Of a stretch of DNA of 64,000 nt, positions 40,558-50,723 are shown piece after piece; the first letter of the stretch is position 1, and each line of letters begins with the position of its first letter. The stretch is from Stentor coeruleus (Eukaryota; Ciliophora; Heterotrichea; Heterotrichida; Stentoridae), in contig MPUH01000337.1 in the NCBI GenBank assembly GCA_001970955.1, forward strand, positions 1 to 64,000, given 5' to 3'. Under the pieces are notes generated by a model. It was not told the origin of the DNA. It saw only the letters and a program-made list of their open reading frames with translations, and did no database searches. A program made the position numbers and the translations under genes.

Positions 40558-41109
40558 ATGATGTTAAGCCGAAGTGATTCAGGTGAAGAACTTGATATTA
40601 CAGTGACATCAAGTGTTTTTGAATTAGAAAAAACTTTATTACAAGTCAGGTCCCTTAGATATCAAATGTATTCTAAGTATTTATCTGAGAAGCTTGGCTA
40701 CGAAAAGACTTTAAGAAAACTTGAACAAGAAATATACTCATCAACAATAGAAAGCAAAGAAAACACTCTAAGCAGCCACAAAGACTATAAATCATCAAGA
40801 AAGCCTCTTGGAAACCTTTCTTTAAACATCATCAACAACTCATTAAGCACAACATCTGACAAGTCTATTCAAACCACAAATTCTCATATTCCTAATATTT
40901 TAATGAACTCAATAACTTCAAAAAGAGCATTTCATGATACTGGAAGTTCATTGCAAAGTTCTGGGAATTTCTCACAGTTTTTAGACTCACATAGTGAAAG
41001 GAATTCTGTTGATTCCACAAGAGATGAAGTTACTCAAATGTATGATGAAAGGCTTTTTAAAATTGTGGAACAACTTGAACATATAGCTTGTTCGAATAAT
41101 CATTTGTAA
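40558..41109 (+). CDS. hypothetical Ser-rich protein
   Basis: 183 residues, not recognised. Residues 18-60 are an amphipathic helix likely to form a coiled coil (FELEKTLLQVRSLRYQMYSK). The middle is Ser/Thr/Asn-rich and probably disordered. A short C-terminal helix (MYDERLFKIVEQLEHIA) follows. Two ATG codons lie in tandem at the start, and the first is used here; the leader ends AAATATAAA. Nothing indicates membrane insertion or secretion. Confidence 0.6.
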   Translation: MMLSRSDSGEELDITVTSSVFELEKTLLQVRSLRYQMYSKYLSEKLGYEKTLRKLEQEIYSSTIESKENTLSSHKDYKSSRKPLGNLSLNIINNSLSTTSDKSIQTTNSHIPNILMNSITSKRAFHDTGSSLQSSGNFSQFLDSHSERNSVDSTRDEVTQMYDERLFKIVEQLEHIACSNNHL

Positions 41110-41614
41110 CTAATTATACTAAATTTATGTTAGATGCTAGTATGAAGAAAAAATTATAAAATCGATAGTTAAGAATTCTGAAGGTAATTTGAATATATTT
41201 TTATAAGAAAATGGATAAGTGTATTCATGATTTTTATAAGAGTATTTTTGATGATTTCTAAAATTTTATGAGCATTTTTAAAAGTTTTCTAAGAGTTAAG
41301 GTATGAACTCCCATTTTTTTAAGCATATGCTAAAAATGATCAGTGATTTTGAATATTTATATGTATAAGTACCTAGAATGTTATTGAAAATGCATTAATT
41401 TTATTATAAGTATAATAAAAAGTTTCCCAAACCTAATAATTGATTCTTATACCAAATCTAATTATTTCAATATAAAATATTTTAATAATAAGTTGCCTCA
41501 GCTTTAAATAGTTTCTTTTAATAATCTGCAGAATTTCATAGCTAAATATTTTTCCTTATAATATAATCCCCATTTCACAAACATAATTTAGCATCTTAAA
41601 GCATAAAAATATTA
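41110..41614. other. intergenic between two + strand genes
   Basis: AT-rich; the first 200 bases are G-containing, then C-containing and G-poor. No gene is seen. Confidence 0.5.
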
Positions 41615-42382
41615 ATGTCTTTTGCAATCCATATATTCAGCGAAGACCAATCTCTTTTAGAAGCTTTCCTATCTTGTAACATCTAATTAGGTCTTCTACA
41701 CAAATCCCCAGAAGACCAATCTCAAATCACATTTGCTAATAAATACTTCACAAAAACCATCCCAATATTAAAGAATGCCTTATCCCCAGTTCCAATATTA
41801 GAAAAGCCATATGCTATGATATTCATATACACTGATATCTTAAACCATCTTATTCCAACTTTTTCCAATCTTTTAGATAACAGTGAATGCAATATTCTCT
41901 TTATCCCTTCAGAAAACTTTGAAAACTTAAAACCTTTTGAGGATCTTGGCATTGAAATCACAAATGAATCTATTGAATCTTTTACAAGCTTTCGTAAGGA
42001 AAACTTTGAAAACTTAAAACCTTTTGAGGATCTTGGCATTGAAATCACAAATGAATCTATTGAATCTTTTACAAGCTTTCGTAAGGAGGACTCAGAAATG
42101 GTAGGTGTTGGAAGGGTTTACGAAGCTCTTGAATGTGCTGCTGCATCTTTTGCTTTAGAAGAAAAGGAAAAACCTAAGAAAGAAGAGAAAAAGCAAGGGC
42201 AGGAAGTTGAATTGGAAAAAGATATTGACGATTTTGAGTACTTCTTGAAGAAAATCAAAGAAACTTCAGAGGGTTCGAAAAATGCTGATGATGAGACTAG
42301 GAGGCGAAATGCTGAAGATACGATACATGAACTGGTTAAATATTTGCGTATTGAAGATGATGATGATGAATATAATGATTAA
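41615..42382 (+). CDS. p34/AAGAB-like adaptin-binding protein with internal duplication
   Basis: 250 residues after removal of a 15-base intron (41676-41690). The N-terminal half is alpha/beta-like (CNILFIPSENFEN), as in the GTPase-like fold of p34. The block DLGIEITNESIESF followed by VGVGRVYEALECA matches the region after that fold in alpha/gamma-adaptin-binding protein p34 (AAGAB). The C-terminal helix DDFEYFLKKIKETSEGSKN, then RRRNAEDTIHELVKYLRI, and the acidic end resemble the conserved p34 tail. p34 is a chaperone for assembly of the AP1 and AP2 clathrin adaptors. A perfect 87-bp (29-residue) tandem duplication repeats the conserved block. Assignment is by eye and moderately sure. Confidence 0.6.
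41676..41690 (+). other. 15-nt intron
   Basis: GTAACATCTAATTAG, splitting a Cys codon. It removes an in-frame TAA/TAG and extends the gene 67 codons upstream. Confidence 0.88.
41912..42085 (+). repeat. exact 87-bp tandem duplication inside a gene
   Basis: Units 41912-41998 and 41999-42085 appear identical, are in frame, and encode the same 29 residues twice. No N separates them, unlike the scaffold artefacts elsewhere. Confidence 0.9.
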
Positions 42383-42469
42383 AACTAATCATAAAATTAG
42401 ATAGGAAAAATTGTGAAATTCAATGTTTTTGCATACTTATACCATATGAATTAACTAATAGTTTTATTA

Positions 42470-44281
42470 TTACCTAAAGTCCAATTCTATATCCCGAGGG
42501 TCAACATCAGGAGCTTCTTCAGCAGAGTTCATAAGCATGATTTCTTGGACGAACTCCAAAGGAGAGAAAATCTTTGTCCCACCCATCACAATATGCATAT
42601 CGGGAAAGTCTTTAATAACCCTGAGTTCAGCATGAGACACTCCTCCTATAATAAACACAATTATTTTCCTTCGAGCTTTACTTACAGCTCCTTGTTTTTT
42701 CCTTAAAGACTTCACCTGTGGCTGCATTTCCTCAACACTAGGTGGGACTGCATTACCAAACACAAACCCTTCAGCATCTAAAGTTCCACTTTGTGCAGCA
42801 AACATATAATCTGATATTTTTGGTACATAATAATTGTATATTTTCGTTATAGATGGAATCCTTGATTGTAATGAATTAATATACAATTTACTCAATCTTT
42901 TCTTAGTCTTACCAACAGCCTGTAATGACAAACCAAAACATGAAAGTTTAGTCAAATGTAAAGCCATATCACTTGGCAGCATATCAGTTAAAGTTTTCCT
43001 ATCATTTGGACCTAGTTCCATAGCAACAATAGCTAGCATAACTAGTCTTAACTTTTCTTTATTATTTTTCATAACTTTTAAGCATGAAAAGATTTTCTGA
43101 ATCATATCGCTTTCTTTATACTCTTTTTTCTCATTGTCAAAACCTGTCATAACCATTTGTTCGATTTCACTTATATTTGTTACCCCATCATCAGAGAAAA
43201 TTCGTAAACAGTTTTCAATAAGAAACCTATGAACGGCAAACCGGCTTACGTTATCATTGTAATTTGATAAACCACTTGCAACTTTAGCCATTGTTTTTAG
43301 GTCTGTATTATCTAAGTCCCCAGCTTGTTCCATGACTCGATTTTCATTTCGGAAACTTTTCAGTTCGGTGTTAAGGATGGCTTGAGCTTCATCAATCTCT
43401 TCATATCGTAGACGTACCCAAATATTATCTTTTTCATTAATAATTGCTTCTTTTGTTGAGCTGATTCCTGAGTTATCTGTGCTTTCATATTTTACTTTGC
43501 CATCAGCATTGACTTCAAAGAAATCTTTTAAAAGGGATTCATAGTGCACATCATGTATCAATGAGATCCCAAGGTCATAACCACGATCTAATATCATTAA
43601 GATAGGTCTTGAGGTTTTTATAGCCAACTGAGGAAGTTTTCTATATAGAGTTGTGATTTCCTTTTCAACATCTAAGGCAAGTTGCTGAGCAAGTGTTGAG
43701 TTTCCTTGATAGCAAACATAAGGAAGTTCTCTCATAACTCCACATACTGATGCTAGGTTTTGTGAAAGGTAAGCGAGGAGTTCTTTTTTATCGTTTGGGT
43801 TCTTTGGGGCAAATAATGCTGACATTAGACCATTATGTTCAAGGGAAAAACAATCTCTACCGATTAGTCTGAACCCACAATTAACTTCTTTGAATGTTTT
43901 TATATACGGCATTATTGATGAGTTTGCTATAGTCCGCATGAGCTTTTCTGACACCCTGCCTGTAAAATATAGATGCACTTGGCGGTATGGGATTTGTTCT
44001 ATAAAATCAGTAGTCAGACGTGTTACTGATTTATGAGTAGGGGTTAGAAAGTACAAAGCGTCTACTTCTGGCATGGGCTTCCTTATCTTTTCAAGTTGCT
44101 CGATTACAGTAACTCCTCTTTGAGTTAAATCCAAAACACTAACAGCTCCACTGATAACTCCTAAAGACTTCTTATCCACTATCATAATAAAATACCCCGA
44201 ACTGTGTTTAGCCTCTTCTATCATCTCATCTAACACCCTATATCTAAACCCATCATATAAAGTTCCATCTTCTACTTCCAT
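42470..44281 (-). CDS. Sec1/Munc18 (SM) family protein
   Basis: 603 residues, the family's usual length. Domain 1 (1-130) carries FIMIVDKKSLGVISG and DALYFLTPTHKSV. Domain 2 follows with HLYFTGRVS and LMSALFAPKNP. Domain 3 shows the strongly conserved ILMILDRGYDLGISLIHDVHYESLLKD type sequence (the SM hallmark DRxxDxxxPxxH region, with Ser for Pro). Later KTMAKVASGLSNYND and the C-terminal IIVFIIGGVSHAELR strand are also typical. SM proteins bind syntaxins and SNARE bundles to drive vesicle fusion; closest in feel to Sec1/Munc18-1-type plasma-membrane members. Cytosolic, no signal peptide. Start context is TATAAATGG, and no intron is needed. Confidence 0.95.
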   Translation of the reverse strand: MEVEDGTLYDGFRYRVLDEMIEEAKHSSGYFIMIVDKKSLGVISGAVSVLDLTQRGVTVIEQLEKIRKPMPEVDALYFLTPTHKSVTRLTTDFIEQIPYRQVHLYFTGRVSEKLMRTIANSSIMPYIKTFKEVNCGFRLIGRDCFSLEHNGLMSALFAPKNPNDKKELLAYLSQNLASVCGVMRELPYVCYQGNSTLAQQLALDVEKEITTLYRKLPQLAIKTSRPILMILDRGYDLGISLIHDVHYESLLKDFFEVNADGKVKYESTDNSGISSTKEAIINEKDNIWVRLRYEEIDEAQAILNTELKSFRNENRVMEQAGDLDNTDLKTMAKVASGLSNYNDNVSRFAVHRFLIENCLRIFSDDGVTNISEIEQMVMTGFDNEKKEYKESDMIQKIFSCLKVMKNNKEKLRLVMLAIVAMELGPNDRKTLTDMLPSDMALHLTKLSCFGLSLQAVGKTKKRLSKLYINSLQSRIPSITKIYNYYVPKISDYMFAAQSGTLDAEGFVFGNAVPPSVEEMQPQVKSLRKKQGAVSKARRKIIVFIIGGVSHAELRVIKDFPDMHIVMGGTKIFSPLEFVQEIMLMNSAEEAPDVDPRDIELDFR

Positions 44282-44345
44282 TTATAATCATAATTCAAAC
44301 ACTCATCATAATCAAAATGTATTCTCTATCAATTTTAATAAAAGA

Positions 44346-44907
44346 CTAATGAACACAACATCCAGTCCTATTATTTGTATTAGACTTTTTAATATCTTGG
44401 CTTTCAGATGCTTTTATTGTTTTCGGTTCATGCTTAAGTTCATTTTTATACAGACTTTGATGTGACTTACTATATATATCAATGACTTCTCCGTTTTATT
44501 AGGTTTTTCATTGACCCATTCTCCTTTATGTACAGTACCATTAGTTAAACGATTTGTTTCATATCCTGAGATTTCTCCTTGTAGGAAGTTACCTTTGTAT
44601 GTATCCCCATTAGTGAATCTTAATTCGCCTTTACCATTTTGCATGCTTTTTGCATAGCCTCCTACATATCTTGTCCTGTTTGGAAACAATAAATCCCTTT
44701 GCCGTGCTTTTCATCGTCACACCATTGGCCTATATAAAAGTCTCTATTATTGTATTTAAAGACCCCAATCCCATCTTTAATTCTGTCTTGAATTTCACGA
44801 AGATATTGGCCAGATTCACATTTTAACTCTTGAAGTTCTTGTCTGCAACCTTCTTCGTAGTTCTCGATTAAGACTTCAAGGGCTGAATTAATAAATTTAT
44901 AAAATCT
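44346..44907 (-). pseudogene. broken MORN-repeat gene
   Basis: On the minus strand a frame without ATG runs KFINSALEVLIENYEEG, then MORN units YNNRDFYIGQW and DEKHGKGIY. A one-base shift leads to RYVGGYAKSMQNGKGEL, FTNGDTYKGNF and GTVHKGEWVNEKP. A second shift at an A-run leads to GEVIDIYSKSHQSLYK and an end NRTGCCVH at 44346. Each MORN motif is of the YxGxxxxGxxxGxG type, which in other proteins binds membranes or forms scaffolds. Missing start plus two shifts point to a pseudogene; both shifts could also be sequencing slips, but the absent start would remain. It lies just beyond the SM protein gene, on the same strand. Confidence 0.7.
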
Positions 44908-45517
44908 TTATCTATAATCCCTGTACTAATGCTTTTTAATGTTAAATTGAATATCCTATATAAATGAATTAACATGCATATTGTGAGGACTTGAAATTTC
45001 ATATACCAAAACAAAAAACTAGGATAAATAATAATAAAAGATAAATGCTTTTTGACAAGATAATAATAAAGTTTAAATTTCAAGTTTCGCTTGATATAAA
45101 AATATTTTATTAGTAATAGCATTAATTAAGCTAAAAATATTATTTTTTTATAGTAAACTTATACTATTTTTAATATTTTTTCTTATACAATTCCGGTTTA
45201 AATAATTTTAGCAGTTTAGTTGAATTGCTTATTTCTAATAAAAAATAGCTGGAAAGAGTTCAAATTTTTTTATCCTTGAATTTTTTTCGGTTGCTAATTC
45301 TAATAAGGTTGTGCTAGCTTTGGATATTAGATTACAACTTTTGTTGAAAATAACAGGCATTTTCAAAGATTTTATGTTGTGAAAACCTTTTAAGCTGATA
45401 TGCTGCTCAACATGATTTTGATAGAGAAAAGTTTTTTTATTTTACATAGACACATCTTAGAAGCTTTATTGGGATAAAAAGAACAAATCATTTTATAACT
45501 TATAAATTAAATATAAA
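44908..45517. other. intergenic
   Basis: Very AT-rich. A hydrophobic minus-strand open frame (44868-45122) is Leu/Ile/Tyr/Lys-rich in the manner of random AT-rich DNA and was not called. Confidence 0.5.
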
Positions 45518-47131
45518 CTATTGGAAGGGTTTATTAATAACAGTAAGTCTGGCACGAGGAGAGGATAAGATAATGCTTATTCTTTCCAATGCTTTTTTAT
45601 TCATTTTCTTAATACTATTTGTCAAACTCTCTTGCTTCTTTATTCGTTTAATAACCCTTTCTTTATTTTTATTGCCGCTTAGCGGCAATCTTCCACAAGG
45701 AGTAGAAGCCCTAGAAGTATAACTTTCTTCGAACACTGGCTTAACCGCAAGCTGATTTGATCTTTGTGTAATTTCCTGGTTATTTCCACCAAATCTATCA
45801 ATCGAACTGATAATCTTAGAAAAATCTTCAGAGCTAAGATCAGGTCCCATACCAAACTCGCCCTGAGGGAAATCTTGATCTTTGTAATAAGTCTTCAGAA
45901 CCAATTCTATAAAATTTTTCCCATAAACAGGTTTTTGTGGTGTTGGAATTAACTTTGGCAATGTTTTAGAAGTAGAATGCGTTTTTTTCCTGATTTTTTC
46001 ATGTCTACTCATAGGTTTCGAAAAATCAGTAAGTTTCTTTCCTGCACCTTTCCTCATCCCAGTTTTTTCTTCTGAATAGTTTTTTGAGTTATCAATATAG
46101 TTTCCAATCATACTAGAAATAGGCCTTTTTATATGGTTTCTAAAAATTTGAGAGCTTTTTGGAGGTTGGGATAACGGGCTAAAAGGGAATCCGAAATTTG
46201 TAGCGGATTTTGTGTTTGGGTCATTGGATTCTGTGTTAAATTTTGGTATATGGCTAAAAAAACTTTGTGGGGTGCCTTCAATAGATGGACTAGTAAATCT
46301 AATTGGGCTATTAAGGTCGCTTTCTGAGTTTCTTAGTTGGCCTCTTGAAAAAGTATATCTTTGATTTTCTTCTTTTTCATCTTTGGCTGGGATTTTATAA
46401 TACTTATTTTTCTGGGGTTTCTTTATAGGTTGTTTGAGTTTTATTGCTAGTTTTGGGATATTTTTAGCTAATAGGTCTATGTCACCTTCAGCTTTGATTG
46501 GCTGGATTAGTGTGTAGCAGGCTTCAACTAATAAGCATTTTACACAACTCATTAGCAAAAGTCCTCCATCATAACTCTTTATAAAGTCCAATTCGAAATG
46601 AATAATCCTTTTAATTTCAGAATTCTCTAAAGCTCTAATAAGTAAAGTCATAACATCCATCATCTTAGTAATAGTCAGGGAATCATTTATTGCAATTGTT
46701 CCTTGAACAAAACTTGTTGAATACTTTTTATTCACATAAACCGCCTTAGCTTTGTAAATTCGATCGATATTAACATAAGAGGAAACTTTTTGTATACAGT
46801 CCACAGTTTTATTAGTTGCTTTGTGTAAAAGAAAATCTTTGAGTGCAGATTCTGTGAATTCTTGCTTCTTTCTATTAGAATATAAAATACATAGTTTATG
46901 GTTTGATGTGTGAGAGTGCTTGTTTTTAGCTTGGCTTTCCTCGAGGATTTTTTGAAGATATTGCTCTGATGTTAAAAATTTAGCTGCTTTTTTCGATATA
47001 AGTCCTGATTCATCAGTTACTAGGATGCATTCTAAATTATTATTTGATACCAAAGCAGTTTCAAGGATATCAAATCGGATTTTCTGGGTGCTGAGAAATC
47101 TGAAAAAATCAACCTGGAATTTTTCTTCCAT
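45518..47131 (-). CDS. hypothetical 537-residue protein
   Basis: Not recognised. The N-terminal 230 residues look folded (ILETALVSNNNLECILVTDESG, then TSFVQGTIAINDSLTITKMM) and contain Cys residues, a possible alpha/beta domain. The C-terminal 300 residues are basic, Ser/Pro/Lys/Asn-rich and disordered, with many SP and TP sites, ending in a basic helix (KNKERVIKRIKKQESL). There is no membrane segment or signal peptide. The start ATG is the first in frame. The gene stands alone, with more than 900 bases of intergenic DNA upstream. The charge and SP/TP sites suggest a phospho-regulated cytoskeletal or nuclear protein, without proof. Confidence 0.7.
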   Translation of the reverse strand: MEEKFQVDFFRFLSTQKIRFDILETALVSNNNLECILVTDESGLISKKAAKFLTSEQYLQKILEESQAKNKHSHTSNHKLCILYSNRKKQEFTESALKDFLLHKATNKTVDCIQKVSSYVNIDRIYKAKAVYVNKKYSTSFVQGTIAINDSLTITKMMDVMTLLIRALENSEIKRIIHFELDFIKSYDGGLLLMSCVKCLLVEACYTLIQPIKAEGDIDLLAKNIPKLAIKLKQPIKKPQKNKYYKIPAKDEKEENQRYTFSRGQLRNSESDLNSPIRFTSPSIEGTPQSFFSHIPKFNTESNDPNTKSATNFGFPFSPLSQPPKSSQIFRNHIKRPISSMIGNYIDNSKNYSEEKTGMRKGAGKKLTDFSKPMSRHEKIRKKTHSTSKTLPKLIPTPQKPVYGKNFIELVLKTYYKDQDFPQGEFGMGPDLSSEDFSKIISSIDRFGGNNQEITQRSNQLAVKPVFEESYTSRASTPCGRLPLSGNKNKERVIKRIKKQESLTNSIKKMNKKALERISIILSSPRARLTVINKPFQ

Positions 47132-48064
47132 GATTTGCTATAAAATTGATTTATTATAAACTTCTGTGGAATTAAAGATAAGATTAAATTTTTTACATAT
47201 TGAGGTAATAATTTAAAGAACTTTTAAGAAATTATATAAATAGAAGAGATGCAAATAGGTAGAGCGTTATGACTGAAAGTTAATTTTGATAATGAAATTA
47301 TAAGTTGATAATCCGTCTTAGAATAAGTTTTTGCTTACTATTTGAAGAAAAGATATGATTATATTGCTAGATTAGAAATTCTAAGACTAGGCTAATTTTT
47401 TTTTACATCAGGAATATGATTATTCATGAATTAGATTCATTGAAAATATATTTTTATTTGCTAAAGCTTATTGATATACAAAGGATTCCGAATTAAGTTT
47501 CAATTAGAATGAAAAAATATTTGTATGAGTGAGTTTAAAAAAGTTTAATTTATGTAAACTATAAAAGAAATTCTTATATAAGCAAGGCATAAAGTTTTAT
47601 TGAATAAGCATTTCGCTATAGAATATGCTAGATTGAATTTTTGTACAGCCTTAGCTCCCTTTATGAAATGCTTCAAATTTTTAAAGAAATAAAATGCTTA
47701 AATGCAATCACAACCAATACAAGCATTTAATTTAATATCAAGCATATGAAGATGGAAATTATAATAATAAACAAAGAACAACAAATTTGCATATTTCAGA
47801 CAATAATTTACTTTAGCAACGATTTTAAAAAATATTCGATAAGCACTAAGCATTATTACAAAATAAGCGCTAGCCTATATAAAAATTTACTCAAAAAGCG
47901 CTTTATGAAAAAATACTATTTTTAGCCTGGCATACTCTAAGTATTATATTTCATCTAACTCATCTCCAGCTTTGATTTTTATTCAAAGCCCGCATTTGTT
48001 ATATTTTTTTCTGCAACTAAACCTATTCCTTTTCTCTTAATAGTTTCTAATGTTTAGCATATAA
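47132..48064. other. intergenic, about 0.9 kb
   Basis: AT-rich; G-containing to about 47400, then mixed, then C-containing. No gene or RNA is seen. Confidence 0.5.
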
Positions 48065-48265
48065 TTACACTGAACTAGCACATGCTTTTAATTGAAATTG
48101 CTTATCCAACTTAGTAATCTGCCTCTCATTCATAGTTAATTCTTCTACTAAATTCGCATCTGTGTTATATTTTATCTGCCTGATAATAGTATTTTTTTTA
48201 ATTATCTCTTCAATAACCATTCCTTTTTTATACTCTAAAGCATTCTTATCTCCGTATTCTATCAT
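48065..48265 (-). CDS. small hypothetical protein
   Basis: 66 residues from the first ATG (the frame is open 15 codons further up). Composition is protein-like rather than random AT-rich: MIEYGDKNALEYKKG and a Glu/Lys/Gln helix near the end, finishing KACASSV. There is no known domain. It is divergent from the J-domain gene, 121 bases away. It may be a real small gene, the 3' exon of a longer one, or chance. Confidence 0.35.
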   Translation of the reverse strand: MIEYGDKNALEYKKGMVIEEIIKKNTIIRQIKYNTDANLVEELTMNERQITKLDKQFQLKACASSV

Positions 48266-48386
48266 AGCATTATTTAGCAAAACTATTAATTTAAGTTTTA
48301 AAACTCTCAATACATCTAATTCTTAACAAGCATTTTATACCTTTTCATGATTAATAATTATCCATTATAATCTAGAAAATTCTATT

Positions 48387-48851
48387 ATGAGTTTGAAAAA
48401 TCATTATCAAGTGCTAAGTGTTCATCCAAACTCAACAGATAGAGAGCTAAAAATTGCATATCACAAGCTTGCTCTTAAATGGCATCCAGATAAGAATTTA
48501 AGCAACAAAGTTCATGCTGAAGAGCAATTTAAAAATATAAACAAAGCTTATTCAACTTTATCAAACCCTGAAAAAAGAATGATGTATGATCTTTTTGGTG
48601 CTTCTGAGGAAAATACTATTGAATGTAAGACATCACAGTATGAGGAGCAAAGTATAGTAGATTTTTTTAAGAAATACGAGAGCTTTAATGATAGTTTTCA
48701 GTATTCGACAAAGACTACAGGAGTTAAGCGTAAACGAAGTAGGTCAAGAAGTCGCTTTAATCAAGATTTTGAACAATTTTTCAATGATTTGTTCACTGAA
48801 GAGCTGCATGAGCAAAGCAAAAAACCCCAGAAATGCAGTAATTTGAGTTAA
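48387..48851 (+). CDS. DnaJ-domain (J-protein) co-chaperone
   Basis: 154 residues. Residues 4-70 are a J domain: NHYQVLSVHPNSTDRELKIAY, the invariant HPD in LKWHPDKN, and INKAYSTLSNPEKRMMYD. The rest has a basic RS-like stretch (KRKRSRSRSRF) followed by an FxxFFxxLF segment. It lacks the Gly/Phe-rich and zinc-finger parts, so it is a type III J protein. The HPD motif stimulates Hsp70 ATPase. The basic stretch could be a nuclear-localisation signal, and the partner Hsp70 cannot be named. It lies 75 bases before the PTEN-like gene on the same strand. Confidence 0.93.
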   Translation: MSLKNHYQVLSVHPNSTDRELKIAYHKLALKWHPDKNLSNKVHAEEQFKNINKAYSTLSNPEKRMMYDLFGASEENTIECKTSQYEEQSIVDFFKKYESFNDSFQYSTKTTGVKRKRSRSRSRFNQDFEQFFNDLFTEELHEQSKKPQKCSNLS

Positions 48852-48926
48852 TACATGTAAAACCTCATCTAATAAATGCGTAAGGATAGTTTATCATAAT
48901 TAAATCTCTGGAAAAATAGTTAAAAT

Positions 48927-50331
48927 ATGATTGATTTCGTAAGAAAAAAGGTCTCAGGAAGCAAAATTCGCTACAATGAAAATGGGTATAACTTGGACCT
49001 TACTTATATCACCCCAAGGATTATTGCAATGTCCATACCAGGTGAGGGTGTCCATAAAGTTTACAGAAATTCTATTGGCTCAGTATCAAAATTCCTCAAA
49101 GAAACTCACAATGACAAATTCAGAATCTTAAACCTTAGCGGTATCAAATACGACTACGAAAAATTTAACATGAATGTATCAGAGTACTCTTGGGATGACC
49201 ATTATCCACCTCCAATTGAGCTATTATTTAGAGCCTGTCAAGAAATTCATTTTTGGCTATGCAAAGACATAGAAAATATCATAGTAGTAAACTGTCGTGC
49301 TGGTAAAGGGCGAACAGGAACTCTTATTTGCTGTTACATGATTTATTCTGGTCGTCTGACATCTCCAGAGCAAGCTATGAGATACTACAAAAACAAAAGG
49401 TTTCACAAAGGTGGAGGTGTTACTCAGCCATCCCAAGTCCGCTATGTTTGCTATTTCGCCAGTATATTTTTCAACCAAGTTAAAAGTCCACTAATAATTC
49501 AGCTTAATAAAGTCGACTTTATCACAAATCCTCATATGTCAGGACATGCATGCAAGCCTATATTCGAAATAAAAATCAATGACACGCTTATATACTCTAA
49601 TAAAAAAGCTAATCGAGAAAGGCAGTTGACTATTCATGATGACTGGAGCCAAAAAATTTTGCATGAAATTGACACACCCCAAGGAGAGCTTTTTCTTCAA
49701 GGCGATATACAATGCTTTTTAAAGCACTGGGGTTTACTTAAAATCAATAAAATCTGCAGGTTTACTTTCAACACTGCTTNGTTGACTATTCATGATGACT
49801 GGAGCCAAAAAATTTTGCATGAAATTGACACACCCCAAGGAGAACTTTTTCTTCAAGGCGATATACAATGTTTTTTAAAGCACTGGGGTTTACTTAAAAT
49901 CAATAAAATCTGCAGGTTTACTTTCAACACTGCTTTTGTTGATGATAGCATGGAAATACGATTTAATAAAAAAGAACTTGATNTTTGTTGATGATAGCAT
50001 GGAAATACGATTTAATAAAAAAGAACTTGATCCTGATAGTTTTAGACATAGTAAGAAAGTTACGGATGACTTTGAGATTATTTTACGGTTTAACAGGTTT
50101 TGTGATTGTAGAGCTGCTATGGATTTTAGAGAGAGATGTGATAAATGTAAGCTGAGGATGAGTCATTTTGAGCATGAAAAGTGGATTGTGATAAGGGAGG
50201 CAATTGATGAGAGGATTTTGTTTAACCCAAAGATTTTGCTTTTTCAGAACCCGGAGCTTGATGATATTGATGAAGTTTTGAGTCAGGCTTGTGAAGATAG
50301 TGATATGCTAAGTGAAGGAAGTGCAGATTAG
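48927..50331 (+). CDS. PTEN-like phosphatase, signature His replaced by Asn
   Basis: Two N-marked joins (49780, 49983) duplicate 155 and 48 bases. Removing one copy of each leaves about 399 residues in one frame, the size of PTEN. Residues 1-185 match the phosphatase domain: VRKKVSGSKIRYNENGYNLDLTYI, WDDHYPPP with the general-acid Asp, the P-loop NCRAGKGRTG and GGGVTQPSQVRYV. Cys123 and Arg129 correspond to PTEN Cys124 and Arg130, but the His before Cys is Asn122. A C2-like domain follows (HMSGHACKPIFEIKI, FLKHWGLLKINKICRF), and the end is acidic. PTEN removes the 3-phosphate of PIP3; here activity is likely but may be weakened by the His change. It is preceded by the J-protein gene, 75 bases away. 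Confidence 0.9.
49625..50031 (+). repeat. scaffold-join artefacts inside the PTEN-like gene
   Basis: Bases 49625-49779 recur at 49781-49935 (two single-base differences), and 49935-49982 recur at 49984-50031, each pair around one N. They are unmerged contig overlaps that break the frame. The two differences may be allelic or read errors. Confidence 0.9.
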
Positions 50332-50723
50332 GTAAGTAGTAATGTAAAGATATAAAATAGATGAGATTTGGATAGAGGGATGAGGAATAGAGCTGTGAAA
50401 AAAACTGTTTAAAATAGGTTTATGATGGAGTTAGAATTATGTAAATAAAGATTAAATTTTATTTTGGATTCTGATGATTTTTTGGGATATAATATTACTA
50501 TTGTGAATGTATTAGAACTGTATTCAAATATTAAAAATAATAAAATAATATTCTTTCATAATGTAATCCCATATCAAAAACTTTTAAATTTCTATAACTC
50601 ACTTATAGCATCTCAACAACAATTTCCACATAGCCATTAAATAAAATATTCTTATCAAATGCTTATCTTCAGCATCAGTAAAACTTATAAAATTTATTCT
50701 TGACTATTAAATAAATCAAATAA
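50332..50723. other. intergenic between two + strand genes
   Basis: G-containing and C-poor to about 50510, then C-containing and G-poor. No gene is seen. Confidence 0.5.

Noticed and set aside
44868-45122. Hydrophobic 84-codon minus-strand frame
   Set aside because: Leu/Ile/Tyr/Lys-rich as in random AT-rich DNA; overlaps the broken MORN gene in another frame.
49625-50031. Tandem exon duplication in the PTEN-like gene
   Set aside because: Each repeat pair is centred on a single N, the mark of unmerged contig ends.
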